NCBI GenBank assembly: GCA_016647705.1
Contig: CM028336.1
Coordinates: forward strand, 9,751,380-9,815,379
Direction of reading: 5' to 3'
Source of the DNA: Eucommia ulmoides
Lineage: Eukaryota > Streptophyta > Magnoliopsida > Garryales > Eucommiaceae
Length of the DNA: 64,000 nt
Position 1 is the first letter of the stretch, and every line of letters begins with the position of its first letter. Under the pieces are notes generated by a model that saw nothing but the letters and a program-made list of their open reading frames with translations, was not told the origin of the DNA and searched no databases. The position numbers and the translations under genes are program-made. This document shows, piece by piece, positions 10,041-20,997 of this stretch.

Positions 10041-12631
10041 AGAGAACGTTACATTATATTTGTATTGGAGTGGTAGGATATTGGAAGGAATTGAGTTTGT
10101 GGTATCGTATAGTATGTCTGCGGTCAAATTGTTGGATGTTTGTCGGGGGATTACGTCAAACAAATTTAATTGGGATGTTACGACCTTATATCCTTGAGGA
10201 TGGAGTTGATGGAACTTTGAAGTTAAAGTGTAGGTTGTCGATAGTAAGAGCTGGGGAATTATAGACATATGTTGTTTTCAATCGTTGACAACGCGACATT
10301 AGACCATGTGCTTCAGTTACCTCTTAAGGTGCCCTCGTTGCTTGGTATTGAGGTGTATGTTGAGGTAGATCGAGGTTTTAATTACACTCCAATATTTTCT
10401 TCCCAACCGATCCTTTTACCCAATTTTTAAGTCAGAGTTTCAGTCCTCATGTTACCGTATTATCCGGACAATTTTATTTGTATAACATTCCCATGTTCGA
10501 TCCCCAAGTTGTTCAATCCAATTACACTCACCGATCGCCCTACATTCTCGAAGAATATCATCCTCATACAATAATTGACTGTGATGCAGATACCAGTTCT
10601 GTCGTTCCATATCACCATCAATCGCTAATTAGTCCACTGCATGACAACAATTGTGGTAGGTATGATGAGAACGTGGAGGTTGGGTCAGTTACAGTCGATA
10701 GTTTCCACGACGTCAAACATATAGATTTAGAAGATGTTGTTGCGTTGGAGGAAGAGGAGAATGGTGGGGATGAAGATGAAGACATGGATGTCGAGTTGAG
10801 CAGGCAAGGAAGTGAACAATTGTCGTTGCATAGGGTTCCTTCATTCTATAATCAGTTGGAATGGGATGATGACGATGACATGGCAAAGAATGAGCCAAAG
10901 TTACGGAAGAATTTCTGGAACCCAAAAATGGACAAATTCGATGGCAGCATGGTCTTTAAGGACAAGAAACATGTCCAGAATGCTGTGAAGTATTACCATT
11001 TTATGAAAAATAAAGAGTTTTGTATGCTAGAGACTCATCCTAAAGTGTGGTCAATTAAATGCAAGCACGGTTGTGGGTGGAGGATCCGGGCGGCTGTAAA
11101 AAAGAGTCACATATTGTTCCAAATTATGTAGTACAATGGGTGACACACATGTTTCTACAATCATATGGCCTTGGATAATGGAAACTTGGATTCGGGTGTC
11201 ATTTCTGACATGATGCTTGGACAGGTTGAAGAGGATTCAGAAGTAAAGATAGGCGTTATCGTTGTCTCTGTGAAAGAGTCTCAAGGATTCACCATCTTCT
11301 ACCGAAAGGCTTGGTTGGCTAGATCTAAAGTCATCGAGACCTTGTTCGAAAATTGGGATAAATTGTATCAGAAGTTGTTGAAGTTCATTTCGATGTTGCA
11401 GCACTTAATCCGGGGACGATTGTCGAACGGAGTATCATTCTGACTGCTCAACCTGGCTATTCGACATTCGATATGGTGTTTTATTCCAACCTTTTGTGGT
11501 CGGATGGAGATATTGTCGGTCTATTATCACGACTGACGGAACCCATCTGTATGGTAAGTACGAGGGCAAGATCTTGATTGCCATTGGGATGACACCGTCC
11601 AATAAGTGTTATCCTTTGGCGTTCATAGTCGTACCGACGGAAGACCACTGTTGTTCGTCCTGGTTTATTTCGATGCTGAAACGTCATATTGTTATATCTG
11701 ACAAACACACAGACATCATTAGTGTGGTCAGAATTATATGGCTTAATCAACTGAACGAACCCGCTTAGTATTAACGATTTTGTCTGTGGCACCTTTGCAG
11801 CAATTTCAACATGTTTAAAAATCAATAACTAAAAGATCTTATTGAATGTGGGTGTTGTGATACAAGTTCAAAAGTACAATGCCATCATGGAAGAGATTAA
11901 AAGAATAAAAAAAAGAGCGCATACGTGGTTGGATAACGTAACTAAAGAGAAATATACCATAACACATGATGATGGTAAATGTTGGGGCGTGTTGGCGACC
12001 AACTATGTCGAAGTATTCAACAACTGTTTGAAAGGTGCAAGGAATGTCCCAATTACAGTAGTCATTTCCATAACTTTCTATAGGTTGGTGAAATACTTTG
12101 ATCTCGGTCGACATGAAGCTCTAATGGCCATGGACTTGGGGCACATAAAACACGTCGTTTAAAAAATTCAGAAATCTCAAGCCAAGTCCAAAATATACGA
12201 CGTCCAAATATTCAATCGGTAAGATTTTTTAACTTGCAATTTATTATTATTTTTTTTTTAATATTTATAAGACAAATAATTCAACTCATCATCTAATTTA
12301 ATGTATAAATATATTCAATAATAAAGAGAATGCACGTTACCACATGAAAACAAGAAAAACTTTGGCTGGTTGTATTATTACACACAAAGTTACTTTAGGA
12401 GATAATCCTGATTGTACTTGTGGGAAATATAAGACTTTCAGATATCCATGCTCACACATGCTTGAGACGACCGAGTATTGTGACATAAATGCATTTCGCT
12501 ACATCGCTCCTAAGTACACAATAGCGAATTTGTTGAAAGTTTGGGAGTCATCGTTTGAACCAATCGTTCACAAGGACTATAGGTCGGTGGATAATTTTTC
12601 GATTCTTCTTTTTAACAAGAATAAACTTTGA
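10041..12631 (+). pseudogene. MuDR-type (MULE) transposase, decayed
   Basis: A Mutator-superfamily transposase acts in the nucleus, cutting element ends. Several frames carry family parts in the right order. At 10070-10420 there is a PB1-like N-terminus (fragments GRILEGIEFV and DGTLKLKCRLSIVRAGEL, with frameshifts). At 10478-11131 there is an acidic linker and then the MuDR DNA-binding region (VFKDKKHVQNAVKYY, CKHGCGWRIRAA). At 11165-11440 comes the RKAWLARSKVIE block. The DDE core at 11496-11768 has TTDGTHLYGKY and later the second Asp in ISDKH. At 11842-12162 is NYVEVFNNCLKGARN. At 12344-12631 is a SWIM finger, CTCGKYKTFRYPCSHML. Sequence expected between the second Asp and the NYVE block is largely missing near 11770-11840. 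Stops and frameshifts make it inactive. A small intron (about 12221-12335) precedes the SWIM exon. Confidence 0.88.
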
Positions 12632-12951
12632 GTTGTGAAGCGTGGGTGACCAAAATCCAATCGCATTCGAAACGAGATGGATGTGTCACAGAAGACAATG
12701 ACAAATCGGTGTGGGTTGTATTCTCAAACTGGCCATGATAGACGAACATATCCATCCCGACCCCAATGAGTATTCTCAATGAATTAGTTTGTTTCATTGT
12801 AATGGAGACAATAATTTTTATTTTTAATTTAATTTGTGGTTGTAACAACATTCGTATTGTGTTGTATTATATTGTTATTTAGTTGATAAACGTAATATTT
12901 ATTTCGTATAATACTAGTTGATGAAATTTTAGTTTTGGACTAATATTTTTC
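12632..12951. other. 3' flank of the transposase pseudogene
   Basis: AT-rich sequence after the last transposase codons, with no domain. The minus-strand frame over 12612-12851 is a shadow. Confidence 0.5.
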
Positions 12952-13316
12952 AGGAAAAAATATATTTTAAACCCTCTAGGTATTAACACATTTTTAAATG
13001 GTCCTTCTCCGTTTGAGAGTTTTATTTTAAACCCTCTAGGTATAAACACGTTTTTATTTGGTCCTTCTATCAAAAAATTCGTCCAAACTAATAGAATTTC
13101 GAGAGCAAAATCGTCATTTTATATTTTTCTTTTCTTTTTTCTTTTCCTTTGACTTCTCTCTCTTTCCCCTGCTCAACACACTTTCTTCTTCTCTTTCTTT
13201 CTCTTCTGTCTTCCCTCTCTCTCCCTCTCCCTGCTGGCCAGAACCGCCCCCTGTTATGGGGTTGGCAATAGGGGGATGTTTCACCCCCTGTTACGGGGGT
13301 GGAACCACCCCCATAG
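12952..13316 (+). repeat. left inverted arm of the Pack-type element
   Basis: Contains two ~60-bp tandem units, each with TTTTAAACCCTCTAGGTAT. Then come TCAAAAAATTCGTCCAAACT, a pyrimidine-rich tract (13125-13230), and two GC-rich palindromic words around CCCCCTGTTAYGGGG. Its reverse complement matches 14287-14655 at roughly 85 percent by eye. Confidence 0.85.
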
Positions 13317-14088
13317 TACATGTGAATGTCCTTCTTGATGAAGATACTCTGAAGAACTTTCGCAATTTTGATGGAGACATAAAGTGAGATCGGAATTAGG
13401 TAGCTGTATAACATGATGGCGGTCAAAAAGTGATAAATCATAGCCGCCGGAGTTCTTGGTATCGAAGAAGATGACGAAATTGTCGGGTCTTAAATACCAC
13501 CTCTCCATGAGGCTGCTGCCATGGAGGTCGTCTCTGGTTTCGATTTCGAAATAAATTGTACTGATAAGAGCCATCATGAACAAGACGTCGAACAACAGGT
13601 AGATGATTTTATCCATTTTTTTCTCGATTTTGCTTCGTTTGGAAGGTGGGTCGATGGAGTTTTGACTTACCTTTGTGTCTTGACCGGTGAAAATCACAGC
13701 ACCGTAGATGTGGTCAGTGTTCTGGAGCTTAAAGTCCTGGATGAGCAACTGTTGAGGAGAGAGAGGGTGGTGGTGTTCTTCGAACTCCATCGTTCTGACG
13801 AAAGAGTAGAGATTCGCGTTCGAATCTTTGTATTTCATGACGACTTTGAAATCAGAGAAATTTGAATTCTTGTTCAACGGTCAACGACGAGGTTGTCTCC
13901 AGAGCTTGTTTCAATTTCAAATTCGTTTCGCTGTCGAGATTCATCGTCTTGACGTAGTAGATGACGTCGTCGTACCCAAGACCTCCAATCACTGAATAAT
14001 CATATTTTAATGAAGTTTTTCCACATCTGAATGTGTAGATCATGCTGAAATGGAACTTTTTCCTGCCATTTCTCCTTCTTTCCCCCAT
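13300..14088 (-). pseudogene. captured aminophospholipid-ATPase (ALA, P4-ATPase) fragment
   Basis: P4-ATPases flip phospholipids across membranes. From the ATG at 14086-14088 the minus strand reads a typical ALA N-terminus ([35 protein letters not shown]). It then jumps straight to the actuator domain ([19 protein letters not shown]), so ~170 residues including the first membrane segments are missing. After a frameshift near 13865 it continues with [36 protein letters not shown] and [20 protein letters not shown]. After a second shift near 13440 it reaches the M4 segment with the P4-specific PISL motif ([17 protein letters not shown]) and runs into the arm. The DGET motif is DSET, and the phosphorylated DKTGT region is absent, so no pump could be made. 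14089-14286 is probably captured 5'-UTR. Confidence 0.88.
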
Positions 14089-14286
14089 TGAAATTCAGTT
14101 CAAAGCTTCAAAAAATGACCTGGAAACCCTAACAGACCCACAAAGAAGAAGAAAAACTAGAATATTACAGTAATTTTGCACTGATAAATGTAGTTTCTTC
14201 GAGGATTTCACGGCACTCATGAGGGGAATAATTCATTATTTATGCCTAAGGACAAAACCCTAGAAATGAAATCAAATCAACCATAT

Positions 14287-14655
14287 GTTCCCTTGTGGAT
14301 GACAACCCGTAACAGGGGGTTGTTCCACTCCCATAACAGGGGGTAGGGTGGTTCCGGTCGACGGGGAGAGGGAGGAAGAGGGAAGGCAGAAGAGAGAGAG
14401 AGGGGGGGGGGAGGGAAGAAAAGAGAGAGCATGTTGAGTGAGAGAGAGAGAGAGAAAAGTCAAGAAAAAAAAATGAAAAAAAATGTAAAATGATGATTTT
14501 GCTCTCAAAATTCTATTAGTTTGAATGGATTTTTTGATAGAATGACCAAATAAAAATGTGTTTATATCTAGAGGGTTTAAAATGAAACGCTCAAACGGAG
14601 AAGGATCATTTAGAAATGTACCAATACCTAGAGGGTTTAAAATGTATTTTTTTCT
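14287..14655 (-). repeat. right inverted arm of the Pack-type element
   Basis: Inverted counterpart of 12952-13316. On + it shows CCTAGAGGGTTTAAAATG twice (around 14570 and 14628), a purine-rich GAGAGA tract (14360-14455), and CCCATAACAGGGGG near the inner edge. Confidence 0.85.
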
Positions 14656-14724
14656 ATATTTATACTAGTTTTAGATTTTTTACAGTGAAAAATCTAAATT
14701 AAATTTTGGACAATGTGTAGACGC

Positions 14725-14875
14725 CCCAATTTTTTTTTGGATTTTTGCAGTTATGGCTAAACCTGGACTCGTGGATCAGTCGTTGCTTTATTTGCAGAGT
14801 GACCACAGATCTGTAGCAGTTTGGAAAGAACGCAGAGTGCAAGTTGTACTAAATAAATATTTCAATATTGTATTC

Positions 14876-14920
<45 letters not shown>

Positions 14921-17166
14921 ATTTTTTAAATTGATCATTTTTTAATTTATATTTCAGCATTCTTCTCGGCTTGACTGTTCCGGAACGAGAAGGTTTCCTG
15001 GTCAATGGATAGAACATATACCCGGTCGAGTGGTACAGTTGATACAAGTTGCAGGGTTGTATGGAGATTTTCGGTTAAGAAAAAAAAAACAGTTAAACCA
15101 TGCATTGATTATCACGTCGGTCGAGAGATGGCGTCAGGAGACACATACATTTCATCTTCCGACTGGAGAGATGACAATGACATTATAGAACGTAGCAGTA
15201 TTATTTGGGCTGCCTATAAACGGATGAGCAGTTACCGGGCCTGAGGACACGTTACCAATCTCACGTTGGCAGGAAATTTACCGCGACCTCCTTGACCACA
15301 CACCTCAAGAGGACAAAATCAAGTGCGGCTGCCTGAAACTGAAATGGCTACAGTCCACTTTCGATCATGTATGTGCCGATGTTGATGAGCGCATTATGTA
15401 GTGTTACGCCCGCGCATACTGCCTGATATTGATCGGCACAACATTGATGCCGGATAAATTGAATAATTTGGTCAAGTTAGGCTACTTACCACTGCTGTGC
15501 GATTTGTCTGGGTCACATACGTATAACTGAGGCAGTGCCACGCTGGTGGTGCTATATCGGGAGCTATACAAGGCATATCGTAAGAAGACAAAAAATATGT
15601 TCGAACTCCTATTTTTGTTACAGTGTTGGGCATATGAGTGACTCCCGAGACTACATCATGTGTCTCTATCTATGACTGTTGATTGGATGGATGACCTATA
15701 GATCGAGGACTTCAAGTTCCCAGGAACCCCTAGGAGGTCTCGGTGCGTTATTATATAATTCATTTGTACGCATTTCAAATATTTCATTTCATTTAATAAT
15801 ATTTAATTTTGGTTTTCGTGTACAGTTGGAACGTGTCTTTTAATCTGGATAGCGAGTCGATGCACGTATTGATTGTGTATCATGATCAGTTAGATCGTTT
15901 ACGGGATAACGAGGTCAATTATAGATTTACGTAGGATGTTACTGATGTTTATTTATTTATTTATTTTTATATTTATTAGTTAACTAATTTATTTATATGT
16001 TGTTTGGACAGGTGATTTGGATGCCTTATCCGACTGATCTCTTAGAAGAATTACCAGCATATTGTTGAGATGGTCAAGCTATATAGATAGCGTCTGTGCC
16101 CCTTATTTGTGCATCAGTGCCCCTTATTTGCTACAAAATCATGGAGTATCATTATCCTCTTCGTATGCTACGACAATTTGGATTTCACTAAGAGATCCCA
16201 CGGCTAAGCGACATGTACAAGGAATTGCATTTGAATAGCCGGAAAGAAAAATTGGTACGGACTGATCGCTAGTGCACGCCGGACATATACAGGCGTGGGA
16301 TAGTCGACGACCACTTAATTTAATTAATTTCCAGGTTGGGATAGAGGTCTTTGATGATTATATACCCTGATACTAGGAAGTCACCAGAAGGTTCATAGTG
16401 AACCCGTCTTACTGACCGAACTTCCGCTATCATGCAGTAGGAGGTCGTCCAACGATAGAGGTATAATTTAATTAGAACATATGTTTGTTAATTTGTGTTG
16501 CTATTAATGTCCATTTATTTAGGTGCAATCAACTTTATGTTGCAGGAACCAGATATTTTAGCCTTGTTACGTATGAGCGACCTTGCATTGTGAATGAGAC
16601 ACCCAGGCGACTTTGAACAGGCTGTATAATTAATGCACGACACATGTTCCCGGGCCTTGTACCAAGAGCTGTTATACCAAATGTCGGGTGACGTTGCTTC
16701 GGGGTCTAAGCGCATACCAGATCCTCCGTTAGAGCCGTCTTTCGGGTTTGGCGTAAACCAGGATGATGACGTGTACCGACCAGGCGATGCAGTGATGAAG
16801 GATGCCAGTGTCGGACCATCTACTTATGGGATGAACGATTTCTTTTTAGAGTATGGTGCCAACCTAAGTGTCAGTTGCGGACCGTCACTAGATAGCACAT
16901 TTGTCACCCCGATAATGGAGCATCCATCAACGAGCTCAGAACTCATTCTTAGTGTGACATGTGGCGTACCTAGTGGAATTCAAAGACACGTGTTACCAAA
17001 CGATGAACATGCGATGTCGATCATGGAGGAACCGTCATATCTATCTACCATGGATTTGGGACACGTAACTCAAGTTGATCATCTCTAGGTAGATGAGAAT
17101 GAGGAACTTCCACTTCCTCTACGGCGGCAACGAAGAAACATCAAATGTAGGGGGTGTAGTATGTAG
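14725..17166 (+). pseudogene. plant mobile domain (PMD/MAIN-like) protein, decayed
   Basis: Matches the PMD proteins often annotated as protein MAIN-LIKE or phosphatase 7 long form homolog. Segments lie in order. The first exon from 14753 gives AKPGLVDQSLLYLQSDHRS. An intron holding (TA)n ends with AG at 14957. Exon 2 then reads VVQLIQVAGLYGDFRLRKKK, ERWRQETHTFHLPTGEMT, and DLLDHTPQEDKIKCG. It continues with RAYCLILIGTTLMPDKLNNL and ATLVVLYRELYKAYRKKTKN. At 15840-16320 are NLDSESMHVLIVYHD and a region like WHYPDRVLRQFG. At 16630-17166 is the Ser/Asp-rich tail ending LPLRRQRRNIKCRGCSM. Multiple stops (e.g. after DERIM and SHTYN) and frame changes show decay. PMD genes are known to travel with MULE-type transposons. 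Confidence 0.85.
14879..14918. repeat. (TA)n microsatellite in the PMD intron
   Basis: About 20 uninterrupted TA units. Confidence 0.95.
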
Positions 17167-17169
17167 AAC

Positions 17170-17425
17170 CCAATGACATGTATTATAATTTGTAGAAATG
17201 TATATAATTTAATATGTACATTATGTATTAACTTATGAAATTCTTTAGAAAGTTGTTAATTTACGCTAGACCAAAAACTTTCTAAAACGTATAGTACGTA
17301 ACATCACGAAGGTAGTCGCATGAAAACAAATAACAAATATAATACATATCAAATACAATATGTAACATAACAAAAGTAGTCAAATGAAAATACATAACAA
17401 ATACCATACAAGTAGCTAAATATAG
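17170..17425. other. 3' flank of the PMD pseudogene
   Basis: AT-rich, with a loosely repeated ACATAACAAATA(T/C)AATACA-type motif at 17320-17410. No gene. Confidence 0.5.
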
Positions 17426-17427
17426 TT

Positions 17428-17820
17428 ATTCTTCGTTCAATATGTATCCCTCAGATAAGTAATCGTTGTTCGTCATCACGTTATTGTATTCATTTTGAGA
17501 GAGTGTTCTGTTACTTGTGGCGACAATTTCATTGGCTAGTTGGAGTAGATAATATTGACTCATTCGCAACAACATTCAATTATTCTCCATGCGAATTCGT
17601 GTAATAACATCTTCTATCTCACTTGTGTCATCAATTTGACATTTGTGAGGCATCCGGAGACTTTGACGATGCGGAATAGGTGCATTAAGAGCTCTCAAAG
17701 AATTTACAAAGTTGTTAGCCTCTCTTATTCTATATTTTCATTCTTGCCGTAGGCCGACACGATACTCGATTGGATTGATGTCTTGATCGGTCCAGTAGTC
17801 GTCATAATATGGTTATAAAA
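17428..17820 (-). pseudogene. accessory ORF remnant of the MULE/PMD region
   Basis: One minus-strand frame runs with only two stops: YYDDYWTDQDINPIEYRVGL, then NFVNSLRALNAPIPHRQSLR, IDDTSEIEDVITRIRMENN and a C-terminus ending EGYILNEE at about 17428. It is charged and coding-like but matches no family I can name. It lies head-to-head with the next remnant, so it may be an element passenger gene. Function unknown. Confidence 0.45.
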
Positions 17821-18059
17821 CCCACTGTCTATAGTGATCCCAAGGCCCAGGTCAACCCTAAACACCATATGAATTTTCCTTACTTGAAATACCATATGAG
17901 TTTTTTTCACTCGAATTAATGTTTGAAGACATTTCAAGAATGTTATAGAGTGAAATTAATATTTCTATATGTTTTTTTCAATGACATAAGGGATTCTTAT
18001 ATAGACCCCGAACTTCAAATTACATAAACTTGAATTGAATAAAAGATAAGGATGAATTT

Positions 18060-18400
18060 CTCTTTTCAACTTTTGTTATCTATATTTCAGGCTTCGTTAG
18101 CCCTTCCGGTTTTTAGTGACTTTTCATTGACGTTTTTGGGCCACGTGTTTTCAACTTTTTAACAGCCTTTGTCATGTCTTTTCCAGGCTTCGTTAGTCTT
18201 TTTCTGCTTTTTTCAGCTTTTGTCATTGATATTTCAACATTCATCAATCTTTCTCAGTTGTTGTTTGTCATTTCAGTTTTTATTCATTATTCATTAACTT
18301 TTTTGGGACACACATTTTTAACTTTTTCCCAACCTTTGTAAGCCTGATTCAACCTTTTCCATCTTTTTTTCATTGTTGAATATAGTATTGGACGACGTGG
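18060..18400. repeat. degenerate T-rich repeats
   Basis: TTTCAGGCTTCGTTAG recurs as TTCCAGGCTTCGTTAG 94 bases on. TTCATTGACGTTTTTGGGCC recurs as TTCATTAACTTTTTTGGGAC about 167 bases on. Other CAACCTTTGTCAT-like words are scattered. No reading frame. Confidence 0.55.
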
Positions 18401-18566
18401 TATCAACATTTTCCAACCTTTGTCATCGATACAACCATTATCATAGTTAATTTGACAAATTAGTGGGTGCTTTTTCAGTGTTATTAGTATTGATTGACTA
18501 TTCAACTTTAGTACGACGGATTGGACCATTCAGGTAATAGTTTATCATTAATGTAGACACACATAA

Positions 18567-18621
<55 letters not shown>

Positions 18622-18640
18622 CACACTCACACACACACAT
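18567..18640. repeat. (CATA)n/(CA)n/(TA)n compound microsatellite
   Basis: CATA repeats pass into a long CA run, then a short TA run and CA again. Confidence 0.95.
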
Positions 18641-18689
18641 AGCACTATATTAATCTTCAAACATATTTCGATCTATTGCAAATGTACAC

Positions 18690-19112
18690 GATATTAGATC
18701 TATATCGGTCAATGGGATGCCACTGGATTCTGAAGGATGAATTCTCATACTCTTTAGATCCAAGAGTTCGTTACTCTCCATATTGGGTTGTAAGGATGTG
18801 GGAGGAATACACTTTCATTTGAACCAAGCAAATACTATTATCGATGAATGTAGGTAATACAATATATCAATAGTGCGTCAATTGGCTAGAACAATGTTAA
18901 TAGACACACCACATGATTATCAGATAGCGTTGCATCGCTAGCGCGAAGAAAATAACCGAATGCGAATGCGAATTTTTCGATACGAGCTTCAAATGATGGC
19001 ACGTGAGCATCTACAAGAAGGTTTAGTTGACGAAGCTCGTATTTACATGTGATGCTTAAGGAAACTTGAATATCAGTCAGATATTGAAATGTCTGATGAC
19101 GAGAATAATGTT
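18690..19112 (+). pseudogene. second accessory ORF remnant
   Basis: Plus-strand coding-like segments: DLYRSMGCHWILKDEFSY, SLDPRVRYSPYWVVRMWEEY, then after frame changes RQLARTMLIDTPHDYQIALH, FRYELQMMAREHLQEGLVDE and KLEYQSDIEMSDDENNV with a stop at 19112. Several stops interrupt it. No known domain; the acidic end and spacing suggest an element passenger gene. Confidence 0.45.
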
Positions 19113-19369
19113 TAATATTTTCGCGTTGGTCAATTACAGTTTAACTATGTATTTCTTTTCAAGTCTAATGTATCGTATCTACGTTAAATTATAATAATAC
19201 TACTTCTACCAAACAACATACGTTTTCTCTTCATTTAAATTCCAAAAACACACATATGATAAAAAAATGTTTACAATACTACGACAATACATAGAAAGAA
19301 GCACATAGTCCATTACAAACACAACTACTATAAAATATGAGTTTGAAACTAAGTATTATTAGACGGCCG

Positions 19370-19600
19370 GATCAGCAAACCTTCGTGCTCAGATATCTTC
19401 AAGGACAGTAAGATATTTCATGAATAGACCATCAGGAAATTCTACAAACTCGTTAAATTCAAATAAATAGTCTCAACCCTTTGGAGCCATCCTAACTGCC
19501 AAGTTGTTCATCGATTTTGGTAAGTACTTCACCGTGCTACCTGTCTCATTTACGAGTCGTTCAAACCTACCAATGTTTATCGCATCCTCAATCGAAGCCT
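19370..19600 (-). pseudogene. third accessory ORF remnant
   Basis: Minus-strand text RFERLVNETGSTVKYLPKSM, NNLAVRMAPKG, stop, DYLFEFNEFVEFPDGLFMKY, LTVLEDI is coding-like but unrecognised. It may be the opposite-strand partner of the frames at 18.7 and 20.5 kb in one decayed element. Confidence 0.4.
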
Positions 19601-19671
19601 TACAATCACAGTAAATTACGCAGTTTGTGAACATTATTTGATTCAACATTAAAAAGTCTTACCGAATACGT

Positions 19672-19909
19672 TGTAACGATCCGGTTTTCCTAGGCCACCA
19701 CTTGGTTTCTCCTATAGAGAATTCTACCACAAATATTTTACCATTTATAAATAAATTAGAATTATTAATAATTCTGCTTTGATAACACTTTGTAACGACC
19801 CGATTTTCCAGTGTTGCCACTTGGTTTCTCCTATAGAGAATTCTACCCCAAAGATTTTACCATTTATAAATAAATTAGAATTATTAATAATTCTGCTCTG
19901 ATACTACTT
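19672..19909. repeat. two 119-bp tandem units carrying a primer-site-like word
   Basis: Units starting TGTAACGATCCGG (19672) and TGTAACGACCCGA (19791) are about 90 percent alike; a third start is at 19910. Each unit ends in TCTG(C)TYTGATAMYACTT, the reverse of a copia tRNA-Met primer site. The units therefore look like LTR-tip plus primer-site pieces in tandem, in minus orientation. Confidence 0.7.
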
Positions 19910-20452
19910 TGTAATGGCTCGATTTTCCAGGGCCGCCACGCAGTTTCTTCTTTCGGAGAATTAAAACAAAAATCGAACGCACCAATTTTCCCATTCTATT
20001 AAAACTGAGAAATTAGAAATTTTACAAAAAATATTCCAATACAACTACTATAAAAAAATAATTAATAGCCAATTTAGAACTAAGAGCCAATAGAATTCGA
20101 TAGAACTAAGTTGGCTATCTGAGAACTAATATTATAATAAAATTCACATTAATTTGTAATAATTGAATTTATTACCGATGTAAAAATTGAATCAATCAAT
20201 TCAATATTTGTGATTGTCGCTATTGTTTGTAAAATTTCTCGGATTAATTCGGAATAAATTATTGGTAATTCAGTTGTATTTAAATTGTAATTATTATGTT
20301 TATTAGTTATCGTTGTAAAATCGACAACTAAAATTATCGCCGTTGTTTGAATTTATCCGATTGTATAGAATAAAAATATTGGTGATTCGGTTTTAGTTAA
20401 ATTCTCCAATAAGAGAAACCGCGTAGTGGCCCTGGGAAACCGGGCCGTTATA
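19910..20452. mobile_element. 543-bp fold-back element or TRIM-like repeat
   Basis: The left end TGTAATGGCTCGATTTTCCA, CCACGCAGTTTC pairs with the inverted right end GAAACCGCGTAG, ending CCGGGCCGTTATA at 20452. The inverted similarity covers about 60 bases per side. The interior is AT-rich with no frame. Confidence 0.65.
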
Positions 20453-20469
20453 TGTGCGGTCCGTGGGAT

Positions 20470-20997
20470 GTTATTACAGATATCATTGGTGTTCAACGAC
20501 AATTAGATCTCTCTGGCACATGACTTAATCCCATCACGAGAAAATGAACTTTCTTGGTACACAATGATCCTTTCAAACAAACTGTTCGATGGGTTAATCG
20601 TCGTTACCACGAGAGTTACAGCTACGCCAAATAGGGCAAGGATAGTGAAGAGGCAAAGAATTTACAATGGCCAACGCTAATGACAAAAATGAACCTTTAT
20701 GAGCCAAGGTCTCATAAGTACCACCTCAAAATTCTGAAATTACGGTCTTTTGAAATTTTGAAAAACGAACCGAATAATATCGACAAAATTTGTCACGCAT
20801 TAAAACAAGAAATAAAACAAATGGAGAATCGTATTCATATCAAACAAAGACTTCACTAGATTTGGAAAATCAATGCCCCAAATGCAAATGAACAGACACT
20901 AAAGTACCTTACCAATCCCAAATACACCGATGACCCAGAACTGTCCGATTACGAAGACGGAGAGATTCACTATGAATGGTTTGATAAAATTAAGTAG
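20470..20997 (+). pseudogene. fourth accessory ORF remnant
   Basis: Plus-strand segments RARIVKRQRIYNGQR, MTKMNLYEPRSHKYHLKILK, NNIDKICHALKQEIKQMENR and the end KYTDDPELSDYEDGEIHYEW before a stop at 20997. Interrupted by at least two stops. Composition is coding-like; no domain recognised. Confidence 0.4.

Larger units (their letters stand above)
12952..14655 (-). mobile_element. Pack-type TIR element carrying a captured P4-ATPase fragment
   Basis: Two long inverted arms (12952-13316 and 14287-14655) bracket ~970 bases whose minus strand encodes parts of a plant aminophospholipid ATPase. Outermost sequences pair as CAGGAAAAAATATATTTT and TAGAAAAAAATACATTTT. Immediately outside, ATATTTTTC (left) and ATATTTATA (right) agree at six of nine positions, a possible decayed 9-bp duplication. 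No transposase lies inside, so the element is non-autonomous. It lies between the MULE transposase and PMD pseudogenes, so it is probably nested. Long TIRs plus a captured host gene match the Pack-MULE class; the superfamily is inferred. Confidence 0.82.

Noticed and set aside
11481..12114. Minus-strand frames opposite the transposase
   Set aside because: Shadows of the plus-strand MULE transposase, which carries clear family motifs.
12895..12918. ACTAGTT word near both outer sides of the Pack-type element as a target duplication
   Set aside because: TATACTAGTT-like words lie some 10-40 bases outside the arm ends rather than abutting them, so they are probably coincidental.
13521..13865. 114-codon plus-strand frame
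   Set aside because: Antisense to the P4-ATPase text; the minus-strand reading is the one with recognised motifs.
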